Part shown: positions 34,104 to 44,203 of the stretch, piece by piece | How the letters are laid out: the number at the start of each line of letters is the position of its first letter | How positions within the stretch are numbered: position 1 is the stretch's first letter | From: Stomorhina lunata | Lineage: Eukaryota > Arthropoda > Insecta > Diptera > Rhiniidae | Direction of reading: 5' to 3' | Length of the DNA: 64,000 bases | Assembly: GCA_933228675.1 (NCBI GenBank) | Contig: OW121741.1 | Span: 58,368,651 to 58,432,650 of the forward strand | The notes under the pieces: model-generated | Seen by the model: the letters and a program-made list of their open reading frames with translations, nothing else | The model's database searches: none | What the model was told of the DNA's origin: nothing | Program-made: the position numbers and the translations under genes

Positions 34104-34725
34104 AAGCACGCTATTTTATCACCTGAAATATCTCCAAGACCCCAAAATTTAAAAGTGATTTTGCCCTAAAATCGGTTAAAAATCTTTATTTTTACTAGGA
34201 GCCTGTGCACATCGGAAGAACAATGCATCCCAAATATTATTGATGTACTATTCATCTAAATTCAGATTTATTAGCAAATATTTAATTACTTTTCCGAAAA
34301 ATCAATGATAGGTTAGCAACTAATGTAAACCTGTTATTTATCCATTCAAAATCTATATATCTCAAGTAGGTATCTAAAACTAAGTGTATACGCACTTATA
34401 TACCTATATTCCTAATTTTTGTATAGATTGACAAAACAATCATTGCCAAAGCTTTGATCCAAATCGGTCCGATAACTTCAGAGTTTTACGTAACTAATCA
34501 AGAACTTCTACTATATGGACGACACGTTCGAATTAAAGTACACATCGATAGCTGATATTAAATATCCTCTTCGAACCAAATTTAAAATTTGTGTTTGAAT
34601 ATTTTTTATTTCATAAATTTGAAATATTATGACTCCAATGTTTGAGGTAAAGTTACTTTTGGACCACCATTGGTGAAGGGTATCCAAGGTTCGGCACAGT
34701 CGAATATAAAACTCTAACTTGTTTT
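34104..34725 (+). repeat. RA copy 5, 3' part
   Basis: This is the RA 3' section (ATCTATATATCTCAAGTAGG, TCGGTCCGATAACTTCAGAG), ending in the RA terminal signature at 34668-34725. It is non-coding. Confidence 0.7.
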
Positions 34726-34727
34726 TA

Positions 34728-35700
34728 GCTCACTTCGAAAAGTGATTTTATAACTTTAAACAAGAATCATTTTTTTGGCTTCTTAACGTATTTCTATATT
34801 TTTTTATTTCTTCAAAGGAATTCAATATTATTTTTTAAACAGGTCATACTTTTTAAAATTTGTTAGCAAATGGCTAATCTATAGCGCTTGAAGTGTAAAA
34901 AATACGAATTTTTGAAAACAAACATTTTTTTTTCTCACGCCCTAAGTCTCTCATAAAGCTACGTATAGACGATGGTCAGATCTTACAATATTGTCACATC
35001 TGGCAATGTGCTGCCAATAAACTGACAATAAAGAATTTTCAGCAAAAGGCAAATTGTGTGTTTACACGGTTGTAAGAAAATTTTATGAAAAGCTGTCAAT
35101 TTCATTGTCAGAAATTTTCTGACAATTAATTAAGCTGACAATCTCAGCTTACAATAAATTGGCAGTTCACACGATTATCAGATAGATGTTCACAAAAAAT
35201 TGCCAGATCTATTGTCAGAAATTGTCAGTCACAAAGCATATGAAAAATATTGTTAATTTTTGTATTTTGACTTGAAATTTATATTTGTTTATTATAAAAT
35301 ATAAATAAAATTGGAAAAAACAGGCAATTGCCAAAATTTTAACAGCGTATGTTTTTGAAAGCAGTAAAAATGAATGTGAAGTGGACAAAAAACGTTGCAC
35401 AGTGGATTGTGGAAAAAATAATGGAAATAAGTCTGCAACTTCTTAACCTTTAGGCCGCTTTTAAAATAATTTTGACAGAAATGTTTAAACCTGAAAAGAC
35501 TAGCTTTTACTACGGTGGCGCAATCGTCTCCCAAAGTAGGGCACATTAGACTCATAAATCACTAAAAACTATATATAATTATCATTTTCCAACCAATTTG
35601 AGGAATCATACTATATAACAAATACAAATCCTATTTTTACAGTTTTATTAAAATTTTTAATTTTTGTACCATACTGCACCGATTTTTTACTAATATCTGA
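34728..35700. other. Spacer with a TGTCAG-rich inverted-repeat patch
   Basis: No gene is supported. At 34960-35235 there are many TTGTCAG / CTGACAAT motifs, including the perfect palindrome ATTGTCAGAAATTTTCTGACAAT at about 35108. It could be a degenerate MITE, but I could not define its ends. The rest is AT-rich. Confidence 0.4.
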
Positions 35701-35704
35701 TCTA

Positions 35705-36186
35705 TAAATATAACCAATAGGTAAAAAAGTATTATAAGTTTGCCATTTTGTTTGTAATTTTTTCATTATTTGTCTTAGAACAAATAAAAATAATACCGAT
35801 CGACTTAGGAGTCGGGGTCTAAATCGACTCAGAGAGTCGAATTTGACATGTCCGTCTGTTAAAGATATCGCCAAAATACTAATCTTTTTTAAAAAATGCA
35901 GTTTAAAAAAAATGTTTCAATTCTCATCGAATTTTGAATTTTGGCGATATCTCTAGTGCTTATACACCGATTTTGATGAAATTTAATAGCGTGCTGCATT
36001 GGAAAATCTAAGAAATCTAAAATTTAGAATCTAATTTATTTTTTTTAATTTACCAATTTGCGGACATTGATATATTGTGCTAAAATTTGATATATAGTTC
36101 AAAAAACTATTTTTTAATACAGTTTTTTACAAACAAATATTTTAAATTCGGTAATTTGTGAGACATCGAATTTGGTGATTTAGCGA
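35705..36186 (+). repeat. RA copy 6 (diverged), 5' part
   Basis: This is RA left-end sequence (AACCAATAGGTAAAAAAGTA, ACCGATCGACTTAGGAGTCG, CATGTCCGTCTGTT), more diverged than other copies. It is interrupted at AGCGA|TGTTTAGACGG by the BEL element and resumes at 47482 with GGCGATATCTCAG. Confidence 0.6.
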
Positions 36187-36564
36187 TGTTTAGACGGGTT
36201 ATAGGGTGTTGGCAAAGTCGTATAAATGAAAACACAATGTTTTGTATATTTTCTTAAACTCGTTATAAATTTTTACTTCAATTATTAATTTATAATTTAC
36301 AAAATGTAATATTTAGTTTAAGATTTTAGGGTGTAGTTTTCAAAATATTTTCTTTAGTTTTAATTTAGGGTTTAAGTATTTATTTTAAAAACTTATTTAT
36401 TTATTTCACTGATGGTGATTCGGGTTTTAACTCGAGTTGTTGGGTTTTCGGGTTGATGATGATTGAGAAGTGTTGTTTGCTTTTTGGCTCCACTTGCTTT
36501 TACCTTTCTTCCTAATTGAAGTTGGCTGCAGTGATGAGATTAGGGTAGCTTCACCGCGTGAACA
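36187..36564 (-). repeat. BEL 3' LTR
   Basis: This 378-bp LTR borders the internal polypurine tract (read on the - strand, TTGGGGGTAGAA just before the LTR). It lacks two stretches, of about 35 and 28 bp, that are present in the other LTR. Confidence 0.88.
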
Positions 36565-36932
36565 TTCTACCCCCAATGAAAGTCCTGCAATTAAAATAAA
36601 ATAAATAAAATTAAAATGTTGAACCTAAATCAAGGAATAACACGTGGGTATAAAGAAAATGGCTTAAGTAAGACACTTAGGTTTTTTAAAGGTTTTATTC
36701 GAGTAGAATCCTTAGCGATCCAATCGGAGTTCGGGATTAACTACGTGCAAAACAAACCTTTTTCTCAAAAAGTGTGTTTGAGTAGGGTTCCATTTTCTAT
36801 ACAAAAATAAAAAATTTATTAAGTAGTATATGAGTGTAGAACGGATTAGTGGAAAAAGTAGATATAGGGTTAGTGTCATATTACGATACGACTAGTAGTG
36901 TTAAACTAACTAGAGGGTAAAACGATGACATT
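36565..36932 (-). pseudogene. BEL pol stop and 3' untranslated region
   Basis: On the - strand the integrase tail resumes after the gypsy with NVIVLPSS and a stop (about 36932-36907). A non-coding stretch then runs to the polypurine tract. The continuity with 44009-44200 across the gypsy confirms that the two parts were once one gene. Confidence 0.8.
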
Positions 36933-37125
36933 TGTGGTATCACCAATTAATAAAAGAAATTGTCTGATGCTGTTGACTGATAATACACAACTGTGTAGTT
37001 CATTTTATTTCTTTTCTCTTCATTCTTAAAGCTAAGCTTAGTTGTAAATATAAGTAGTAAAAAGGGTTGTAATTTAAATATATAAAATTTATACAAAGAG
37101 TAGTTATTCAGGGATGGCACTATAC
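36933..37125 (-). repeat. gypsy 3' LTR
   Basis: The + strand reads TGTGGTATCACC...GGCACTATAC. It is preceded in element orientation by the polypurine tract AAAAAGGGAGG. No difference from the 5' LTR was found. Confidence 0.92.
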
Positions 37126-37687
37126 CTCCCTTTTTCAAAAAGTTATAGATAATTCAATTATTACTTTGTATAAAATATTACATGTTTTAGATTGTATACG
37201 GTAAGACTAAAAATAATATAATTCTTAAATCTATATGATAATATGGAACGCGATATCTAGTTAATAGTATATTAATGTAGTATGGTCGTAACTTACAGGC
37301 AAAATTTGGTTTGGTTATATTCTTCATCTTGGGAAGTATTCCAGTTGTAATATAAGATATTTAATTTTTTTTTTTTTTTTTTTTTTTTTGAAGAAATGCA
37401 TTATAACATACCTCCCTCTTTTTTAAAAAAGAAAAATTATATAAATTTAGAACCTTATACAGGGAATTATGGAAAAATCAAGTTGATCAGGCTTGATTAT
37501 TTCAAAACCTCCCCTTGTATGTTTTTTTTTAAATTATGTACATATGTATTCAAGTAGCCTATTCAATTATTATAAAATGAGTTTCATACCTTCTTGTCAT
37601 TTCCCAATTAGGCAATCAATGCCTAAAGCTGCATTATCATAAAATGTATGTTATAAAATGGGTAAAAAAAAACGATTCTACAAATTC
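37126..37687 (-). other. gypsy 3' non-coding region
   Basis: It lies between the pol stop and the polypurine tract. It includes an A-rich run on the coding strand (T run 37364-37389 on +). No env-like open frame or membrane segment is present. Confidence 0.75.
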
Positions 37688-40600
37688 CTATTTTCTTATA
37701 CGGTTCTTGTGTACGGTTTTCTCCTGTCTCGTTTCCTTATTAAAAATTACTACATTGGTACCCTCCAATTTTTTGACAACAAATGGACCTTCATAAATGT
37801 TAGAATGTTTGTCATATGGTTGTTTGTGCAGAAATACTGTGTCATTAATTTGTACGTCAATTGGTCTAGCGGATCTATCATAATATGCCTTATTTCTCTC
37901 TTTATGCTTTTCTACTAAATTCCTAGCAAGTGCGTTGGTTTTCTTTAACCTATACTTCACCTCTTTGCTATAATTATCTACATTGTAAATTGGGTCTAAG
38001 TTTGTGCTGGTGTCATTAGGCATTGTAACATTTCTGCCAAAAACTAGTTCAAATGGTGTATGTTTATTATTAAAAACCGTGTTGGGCGTGGTGTTGTGAT
38101 AGAAGGTAAAGTATTTAAGGTAAGTATCCCAGTCATTGAGATTCTCACCAATATATGCCCTAATGTATTCATTAAATACACGATGGTTACGTTCCACCGT
38201 GCCCAATGTTTGATGGTGATAGCTTGTCGAAAATTTGACGTCAATGTTTAAAAATTTACATAGCTCCGTGAATATTTCATTTTTAAACTCTGTACCTAAA
38301 TCCGATTTTATTAGCTTCATTTTTCCATAGACCAATATAAAATTTTCAAAAATTGCGCGAGCGACTGTCATGGCTGATTTATCTGGTATTGAAATACAAA
38401 CCAAATATTTAGTAAGATCGCATATCAAAGTTAGCGCATATTTGTTTCCAAGATTAGACTGCGGCAACGGGCCTATCGTGTCCAGAACTACAATATCAAA
38501 TGCTCTTACTGGTGTCGGAGTAATTACTAGTTCCTCAATGTTAGCTGGTCTGACTTTATTTAACCTACACTGTGGGCAATTTCTAACAAACTTTGCTACG
38601 TCCTTTGTCATCTTCTTCCAAAAATACTTTGACCTAATTTTCGCATATAACTTTTTCTGCCCGCAATGTCCGCCTAACAAGACGTCATTATGGTAGATTC
38701 TCAATAATTTTTGTTTTTCGTCGTCGTTTAGAACAATAGTTACTGGGTCAGTGAGAATTATTTCCAACGTATCTAGAATTTCGTTACCTCGCTTCTTCAG
38801 ATTATCTATGGTAAATATTTTAAAAAACAAATCATTCTTCCGCAACTCTGCCTTGTGAATATTAACTTTGTTAGCTTCCTCTTGAAGCTTCGAAAGCAAA
38901 AAGTCTAAACCTTTTGTTTCGTTAACAAGATTATATTCAAAGGACAGCTGCTTCCTTGATTTTCTAAAAAGACTTATGCGCATTTTCCTATACTTTCTAT
39001 TCTCATCAATTATCTCTGTTCTAATTCTAGCTATGTTTTTACTAAACTCATGCGAAAATTTATCATAAATTTGTAACTTTTCATTATTCTGTGAGGACTG
39101 ATTGGGTTCTATTTTCTTACTAGCCTCTTTCCTAGTCTTCGCACGTGTTGTCATGGCCAAAACCTGAGAATTTTCATTCCTCAGCTCGTCTAACGATAGC
39201 CTCGATAGTGCATCTGCACCCACATTATCCTTTCCTTTAATGTACTCCACAGAAAAGTTATATTCAGACAATTCCAATCTAATTCTGGTTAGTTTCGAAG
39301 ATGGATCCTTAAGACTGAAAAGGTAAACTAATGGCCTATGATCTGATCTAACAGTAAAATGAGTTCCGTATATATACGGTCGAAATTGTATTATCGCAAA
39401 GTGTATCGCAAGTAGTTCCAGTTCTATAACTGGCTTTTTTTGTTCTGATTTTGTGAAGGATTTGGAGGCATAATAAATCGGTAAATCGTGACCGTTAAAA
39501 TTCTGGCTCAATATAGCACCACAGCCCATTTTCGACGCATCAACCGTAACAATAAATGGTTTTTTTAGATCTGGGTATTGCAATATCCTAGGACTTATCA
39601 AGGCAAGTTTTATTTTTTCAAAAGATTCCTGGCATTCTTTATCCCAATCAAATTTGGTATTTTTCCTAGTCAAATGGTTTAATGGGGCTGTTATAACAGC
39701 AAAATTCGGAATAAAGCGCCTGTAATAATTTGCAAAAGCTACAAATCTCCTAACAGAGTCCTTATCAAACGGGATAGTGTAGTTTTTTATTGCCTGTATT
39801 TTACTGTCATCCGGGAGGAGACCCTTCGCTGTACATTTATGCCCTAAAAAAGTGACCTCGGAGCGGAAAAAATCACATTTGTGTGGATTTATCCTCAAAT
39901 TATGTGACCTCATAATTTCAAAAACATCCTTTAAGTTACTCAAATGATGTTTTCTACTACAGCCTGTTATAATCACGTCGTCAATGTACAGAAATGCTTT
40001 GTTTGGTTCAAGGCCAGAGAATGCGATAGACATCATTCTTGAAAATGAGTTGGGTGCAACATTCAACCCAAAAGGAAGTACCTTCCACCGGAAAGACCCT
40101 TTGTCAGTACTAAAAGCTGTAATATCTCGTGAATCAGGATGTATGGGAACCTGATGAAAACCCGAAAATAAATCAATAATTGAGAAATGTTTCGCACGAC
40201 CTAGGTTATCCAAGATATCATCGATACGTGGTAGGGGAAATTTGTCGGCGACAAGCTTTTTATTTACTGCCCGGTAATCTACACACATTCTGAAAGCTTT
40301 CTTATTATCTGTACCCTTTTTAGGTACTAGAATTAGGGGGCTATTAAAGTTCGAAGTACTAGGTTCTATTAAATCATTGTTCAATAGATTTTGGACCTGT
40401 CTTTCGATTTCATTTTTCTGACTGTAAGCAAGTCTGTAATTTTTGATATACACCGGTGAAGAGTCGATCATTCTTAATTTCTGTTCATAGAAGTTGTTGA
40501 TTGTCATTTTGTCGTCCTTGAGAGCAAAAATATCAGAGTATGATAAACACAGAGGCATTAAATCTTCCTGTACATCCTGTGGCATCTGATCTATAAGTAT

Positions 40601-41350
40601 AGCTTTCAATTTATCTGTACGTTCATCATTTATCTCACTATTGTTAATTGAGTAAACATCAAAATTCTGTAATTTTTCCAATTTAATGCTATCATTCTGA
40701 ATACATTTCACTTTATCTGTTGTGTTTATTATACGCAAAATTGGTCTTTTTGAATCTATTATTCCTCTTCCGACAAAAACACCTTCAGCTAACTCCTGAG
40801 AATCTATAAACATAGGTTCTACAATGCTACGTAAATTAAATATTCGATAAACCTCACACCTGGGTGGAATAATACAAGTAAAATTCTTTGGCCCATTTAA
40901 TATTGGAACTTGAAGCTGTGCTTCCCTAAAAAAAATCGTTATATCCATGCTATTGTAGTCTATTTTGCACTTATTTTCCTTTAAAAAGTCTTTACCTAAT
41001 ATGCCGTCAGATGGAATGTTGAAATTGTCATCAACAACATGAAAAACAAGTGGAATTATAAAATCAGAAATAATTAAGTTCGTACAAATTGTTCCTAGAG
41101 TAGATACCGCATTCGCAGTGACACCAGTTATGCTGATAAATTTATTACGATTCAGAATAACATTAGGGTTTAAACAACTGAATTTAATAACAGAAATGTC
41201 TGCTTGAGTGTCTACAAGAAAACTAGATGGTCCGCGAGCGTCAGTACAATTAATTCTTACGAAGTCGGCATAATTTAGATTAAAGCAATATACAGATCCT
41301 AATTCTGTTCTTCCTCCTCCCTCAACACTCCGTGCTGAGGGGCATCCAAG
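37688..41350 (-). CDS. pol: gypsy Pol: protease, RT, RNase H, integrase
   Basis: About 1220 codons are open in the -1 frame relative to gag. Protease comes first: FLVDTQADISVIK (an unusual DTQA in place of DTGA) and GILGKDFL. Reverse transcriptase has FRMCVDYRAVN, FSIIDLFSGFHQ, LPFGLNVAPNSF and FLYIDDVIITG. RNase H has VTVDASKMGCGAIL, ELELLAI and RSDHRPL. Integrase has an HHCC zinc finger (H-x-H then CPQC), DIVVLDTIGPLP, KSDLGTEF and HHQTLGTVERNH, and a basic C-terminal tail ending KNRIRK. No stop or frameshift breaks it. The first internal ATG is at 40948, but protease lies upstream of it, so frameshifting from gag rather than separate initiation is the likely route. Confidence 0.93.
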   Translation of the reverse strand, partial: LGCPSARSVEGGGRTELGSVYCFNLNYADFVRINCTDARGPSSFLVDTQADISVIKFSCLNPNVILNRNKFISITGVTANAVSTLGTICTNLIISDFIIPLVFHVVDDNFNIPSDGILGKDFLKENKCKIDYNSMDITIFFREAQLQVPILNGPKNFTCIIPPRCEVYRIFNLRSIVEPMFIDSQELAEGVFVGRGIIDSKRPILRIINTTDKVKCIQNDSIKLEKLQNFDVYSINNSEINDERTDKLKAILIDQMPQDVQEDLMPLCLSYSDIFALKDDKMTINNFYEQKLRMIDSSPVYIKNYRLAYSQKNEIERQVQNLLNNDLIEPSTSNFNSPLILVPKKGTDNKKAFRMCVDYRAVNKKLVADKFPLPRIDDILDNLGRAKHFSIIDLFSGFHQVPIHPDSRDITAFSTDKGSFRWKVLPFGLNVAPNSFSRMMSIAFSGLEPNKAFLYIDDVIITGCSRKHHLSNLKDVFEIMRSHNLRINPHKCDFFRSEVTFLGHKCTAKGLLPDDSKIQAIKNYTIPFDKDSVRRFVAFANYYRRFIPNFAVITAPLNHLTRKNTKFDWDKECQESFEKIKLALISPRILQYPDLKKPFIVTVDASKMGCGAILSQNFNGHDLPIYYASKSFTKSEQKKPVIELELLAIHFAIIQFRPYIYGTHFTVRSDHRPLVYLFSLKDPSSKLTRIRLELSEYNFSVEYIKGKDNVGADALSRLSLDELRNENSQVLAMTTRAKTRKEASKKIEPNQSSQNNEKLQIYDKFSHEFSKNIARIRTEIIDENRKYRKMRISLFRKSRKQLSFEYNLVNETKGLDFLLSKLQEEANKVNIHKAELRKNDLFFKIFTIDNLKKRGNEILDTLEIILTDPVTIVLNDDEKQKLLRIYHNDVLLGGHCGQKKLYAKIRSKYFWKKMTKDVAKFVRNCPQCRLNKVRPANIEELVITPTPVRAFDIVVLDTIGPLPQSNLGNKYALTLICDLTKYLVCISIPDKSAMTVARAIFENFILVYGKMKLIKSDLGTEFKNEIFTELCKFLNIDVKFSTSYHHQTLGTVERNHRVFNEYIRAYIGENLNDWDTYLKYFTFYHNTTPNTVFNNKHTPFELVFGRNVTMPNDTSTNLDPIYNVDNYSKEVKYRLKKTNALARNLVEKHKERNKAYYDRSARPIDVQINDTVFLHKQPYDKHSNIYEGPFVVKKLEGTNVVIFNKETRQEKTVHKNRIRK

Positions 41351-42582
41351 TTTAAAGTTCTAACTGACACATTCTGCTGACTCTCTCGACTCTGATTCGG
41401 CCTATTGTTGTATCTCCCTCGACTGCCATAATTGCCTGCGGAAACATTAGACCTCTGCCCATGATAACCATTATTGTTCGACCTATTAACATAATTATTT
41501 CCGTTGTAGTTGTTGTTATTTCGCCTTTGGAACCTACTAGTACCAGAATTACGATGTTGAAAGCTATTTCGATTTCCGTGATAACGCATTGAAAAAACCT
41601 GAGCCTGCTTTTCGCCATTCGACTCCTCTATAATTAACTTCGCTACAACATCCTTAGGCTCTTTAAAAGTGCTCGATGCCAAAATTGCCCTTACCATGTC
41701 TGACCTAGCATTTTTCCTACACACATCTACCGTTTGCTCTATAACCATTTCGTGCGCCTTCTCTCTAGTAATCCCCTCTATTACAAGTGAGCGTTCTAAC
41801 GCATCCGCTAATTCCTCTACATTTTTTGAAAAATCTACAAAATTATTTTGCTTTACGCTAAGTGCTGTTATTCTGCCGGATACTACCTTAGAACTGTCAG
41901 GACGAATTCTTCCCCTTAAGGCAGCCTTAATCTGATCAATGCTACTAATTTCTTCCGGTAAAACTTCCCTGGCTTTACCATCTAATTTAGATTTTACAAA
42001 GGCGATAAAGCATGTTTTCAGGTTTTCGGTAACCATCTCTTCTATCAAATTTATTTTGTCCAAGAAAGAGTTTAGCGCAAGTGGGTTTCCGTCATAATTT
42101 TCACGTATAATACCCGAACACAATGATATAAATTTTGTTTTTTCTTCCAATGAAGCCATTTCTATGCCTGACACTAAACTCTGTTGCTCCTTACTGTCAG
42201 TTTCAGATTCTGAATTTTGCCTATTTTCACCTGTATCAAACACAGACTCTGCTAAAATTTCTCTATTAACTTTCTCAAATAAATTGGTAGTAAATGGAAC
42301 CTTGACTTTACAGTCCAATTTACAAAAGCATTTGAACAGTATTTCCCTGCAATTAACTATCTTAGCATATATATCATGTTGTAAATCAGCCTCTATATCA
42401 TTGAAGAAAGATTCCGCATAAGCTATAATATTATTAAATGATGTTATCAAAAGTGTTATATACTCATCCCTCTTGTTTTCATTACTTGAAACAGGTCTAT
42501 TTTGTAGAATCCTTTTTTTTATACAATTAAAATGCGACAATAATTCCTTAAAATCGGAAATCTCGAACTGACAAGAAGACAT
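41299..42582 (-). CDS. gag: gypsy Gag
   Basis: This is a 427-aa structural protein from an ATG at 42582 (MSSCQFEISDFKELL) to a TAG at 41299. The capsid-like part spans the middle (LNSFLDKINLIEEMV, then FVKSKLDGKAREVLPEEI), as in mdg1-type elements. The C-terminal 90 residues are Asn/Arg/Gly/Tyr-rich (RFQRRNNNNYNGNNY, then GSRGRYNNRPNQ) and have no CCHC knuckle. RNA binding presumably uses this RGG-like tail. The frame overlaps pol by about 50 bp, and the -1 slip site lies 50 bp before the stop. Confidence 0.9.
   Translation of the reverse strand: MSSCQFEISDFKELLSHFNCIKKRILQNRPVSSNENKRDEYITLLITSFNNIIAYAESFFNDIEADLQHDIYAKIVNCREILFKCFCKLDCKVKVPFTTNLFEKVNREILAESVFDTGENRQNSESETDSKEQQSLVSGIEMASLEEKTKFISLCSGIIRENYDGNPLALNSFLDKINLIEEMVTENLKTCFIAFVKSKLDGKAREVLPEEISSIDQIKAALRGRIRPDSSKVVSGRITALSVKQNNFVDFSKNVEELADALERSLVIEGITREKAHEMVIEQTVDVCRKNARSDMVRAILASSTFKEPKDVVAKLIIEESNGEKQAQVFSMRYHGNRNSFQHRNSGTSRFQRRNNNNYNGNNYVNRSNNNGYHGQRSNVSAGNYGSRGRYNNRPNQSRESQQNVSVRTLNLDAPQHGVLREEEEQN
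41319..41356 (-). promoter_or_regulatory. -1 ribosomal frameshift signal, gag-pol
   Basis: On the - strand the heptamer T TTA AAC (41356-41350) is in the correct gag phase for -1 slippage. An 8-base spacer follows, then a perfect 10-bp stem CCCTCAGCAC / GTGTTGAGGG (one G-U pair) closed by a GGA loop (41341-41319). Slippery site, spacer length and stem-loop match the textbook arrangement. The -1 frame is open from here into protease. Confidence 0.88.
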
Positions 42583-43815
42583 AAAGTATTTCGAGAAAAA
42601 AAAAAAAAGTTTATCTATATATATATATATATGTAAGTAATTTGCCTGTAAATTACGATTGTATGTAATAATAATAAAATTTAAGAAAAATATAAAATTT
42701 GCTATTCATATTACTTCACAATATCAAGCATATTATAGGAATAGGTTTTCTTTTTCATTAAAAAAAATATCTCTATAATAGCAATTTTAAAACTTTAATT
42801 ATTTAAATTAATTTCATTTGCTCAAAAAAAAAATAATTATATTAGGTTTATATTCTAGAGTTTTCTTTTATTTTGTTCTAATTTTCAAGTTAATTTTGTA
42901 AAATATATTTAAAATATATGTTTTTGTTTGTTAAATTTATTTTAATATTGCTATATACATATGTATCTGTAGAAAATAATTGATAGAACCGGAAAAAATT
43001 CGATATTGCCGAAAACTTTAACTAATTTTGTTCATCACTGTATGATAGTAAAATATGTTTGATATGTATGTATATATATACAACTACATTACTAACTTAC
43101 ATACATATGTTATGTTAATTGTTGTTGTTTTGTTCTCGCGGAGTCTTGTTCTTAAGTATTTGCTTCTGCTGATGATGTTGATGCCTTGTCTCTTTCGCTG
43201 TTGCTGCGTTATAGTTGTCTGCTGCTGTTGTTTTTCAGATTCATCTGATGCTTTGTTTTGTGTGTGTCTCAATGCGTTGCTTTGCAGTTGCTGATAGCGT
43301 TGCTGCAATTTGTTGTTTGCCGTTTTTTTTCTTTAAATTTTTGTAACCACGCTTTTTCTTTTGTAACTGTTCTTTTTTTTTTTAACTTTTTTATATGTTC
43401 TTATGTATAACGGTGATGGATGGATGGATGGTAATTGTTGCTTTTTTTTTTAAATTTTTGGTGATAATAATTTTTTTTAAAGTTTAATATTTTAAAATTA
43501 TTTTATTTTATAATAAATATAATTATAGTTTAATAAGTTTCTTTTCTGATTTTACACTGTTTTTGTACAGTTTTGTTTAATAAGTTTTTTTTTATTTTGC
43601 ACTGTTTTTGTACAATTTTATTTCACTGCACTATAGTAAAATATTTAATTAATTTCGTTAAAGATTGTTTAATATTTCGTTATTTTTTTTTTTCGAAACG
43701 TTTTTTTTTTATTTTATTGGTCGAGTAATATTTTAAAAAAAAAAGTTTTCTTTTTGTTCCATATACATATCTACTCATATACATACATATGTATATGTAT
43801 ATGGCAGGATCGCCA
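42583..43815 (-). other. gypsy leader (5' untranslated region)
   Basis: A long leader of about 1.2 kb, as in mdg1/412 elements. It holds a small Gln-rich open frame on the - strand (43308-43084: SEKQQQQTTITQQQRKRQ) that may be a chance CAG/CAA repeat product. The rest is AT-rich with T runs. Confidence 0.6.
43801..43815 (-). promoter_or_regulatory. gypsy primer-binding site
   Basis: Directly after the 5' LTR on the - strand is TGGCGATCCTGCCAT. The TGGCG start is compatible with tRNA-Arg priming known for mdg1 and 412. The exact tRNA was not checked. Confidence 0.6.
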
Positions 43816-44008
43816 TGTGGTATCACCAATTAATAAAAGAAATTGTCTGATGCTGTTGACTGATAATACACAACTGTGTAGTTCATTTTATTTCTTTTCT
43901 CTTCATTCTTAAAGCTAAGCTTAGTTGTAAATATAAGTAGTAAAAAGGGTTGTAATTTAAATATATAAAATTTATACAAAGAGTAGTTATTCAGGGATGG
44001 CACTATAC
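43816..44008 (-). repeat. gypsy 5' LTR
   Basis: 193 bp, identical by eye to 36933-37125. The flanking bases support a CATT duplication. Confidence 0.92.
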
Positions 44009-44203
44009 ATTCACTATAGGGTAAGTTGAACGTCCGTTTGATGTCTGTAACTCGACATCTCTGACTCGTCCGTCAGAACCAGGAACAGTTTTAGTCACAC
44101 GACCGGTGGGTTGTACGTTGTCCTGGATTACGACAACAATATCATCTACTTTCATACCTTCGGGTTCTGGGTACTTCCACTTATGTTTCCTGTGTAACTC
44201 TTA
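44009..44203 (-). pseudogene. BEL integrase C-terminal tail
   Basis: The - strand frame reads HRKHKWKYPEPEGMKVDDIV, then VPGSDGRVRDVELQTSNG and STYPIVNV. This is the DUF5641-type end of BEL/Pao integrase. It follows directly on the truncated protease region at 44204, so RT, RNase H and the integrase core were removed by one deletion. Its last codons lie across the gypsy insertion at 36932. Confidence 0.82.

Larger units (their letters stand above)
21475..34725 (+). repeat. Repeat RA copy 5, full length but split by copia and a LINE
   Basis: RA runs 21475-21850, 26320-28025 and 34104-34725. It starts with the hairpin TACCCTTCACCAATAGG and ends with TTGGTGAAGGGTATCCAAGG and CTCTAACTTGTTT. Subtracting the insertions leaves about 2.7 kb, the same as the near-complete copy at 47857-50540. 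This defines the full-length repeat. It encodes nothing recognisable. Confidence 0.7.
36933..44008 (-). mobile_element. Young Ty3/gypsy (mdg1/412-like) retrotransposon
   Basis: A 7.08-kb element lies on the - strand. Its two LTRs (193 bp) appear identical base for base by eye, and a CATT target duplication fits if the LTR ends one base earlier. It has an intact gag and an intact pol joined by a strong -1 frameshift signal, a long leader and no env gene. The primer-binding sequence beginning TGGCG suggests tRNA-Arg priming as in mdg1 and 412. This is the most likely active LTR element of the window. Confidence 0.93.

Noticed and set aside
37126..37687. env gene of the gypsy element
   Set aside because: There is no open frame of useful length, signal peptide or membrane segment between the pol stop and the 3' LTR.
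43084..43308. Gln-rich small ORF in the gypsy leader as a real gene
   Set aside because: Codon content is CAG/CAA repeat-like and no homologue is recognised. It is noted only as a leader feature.
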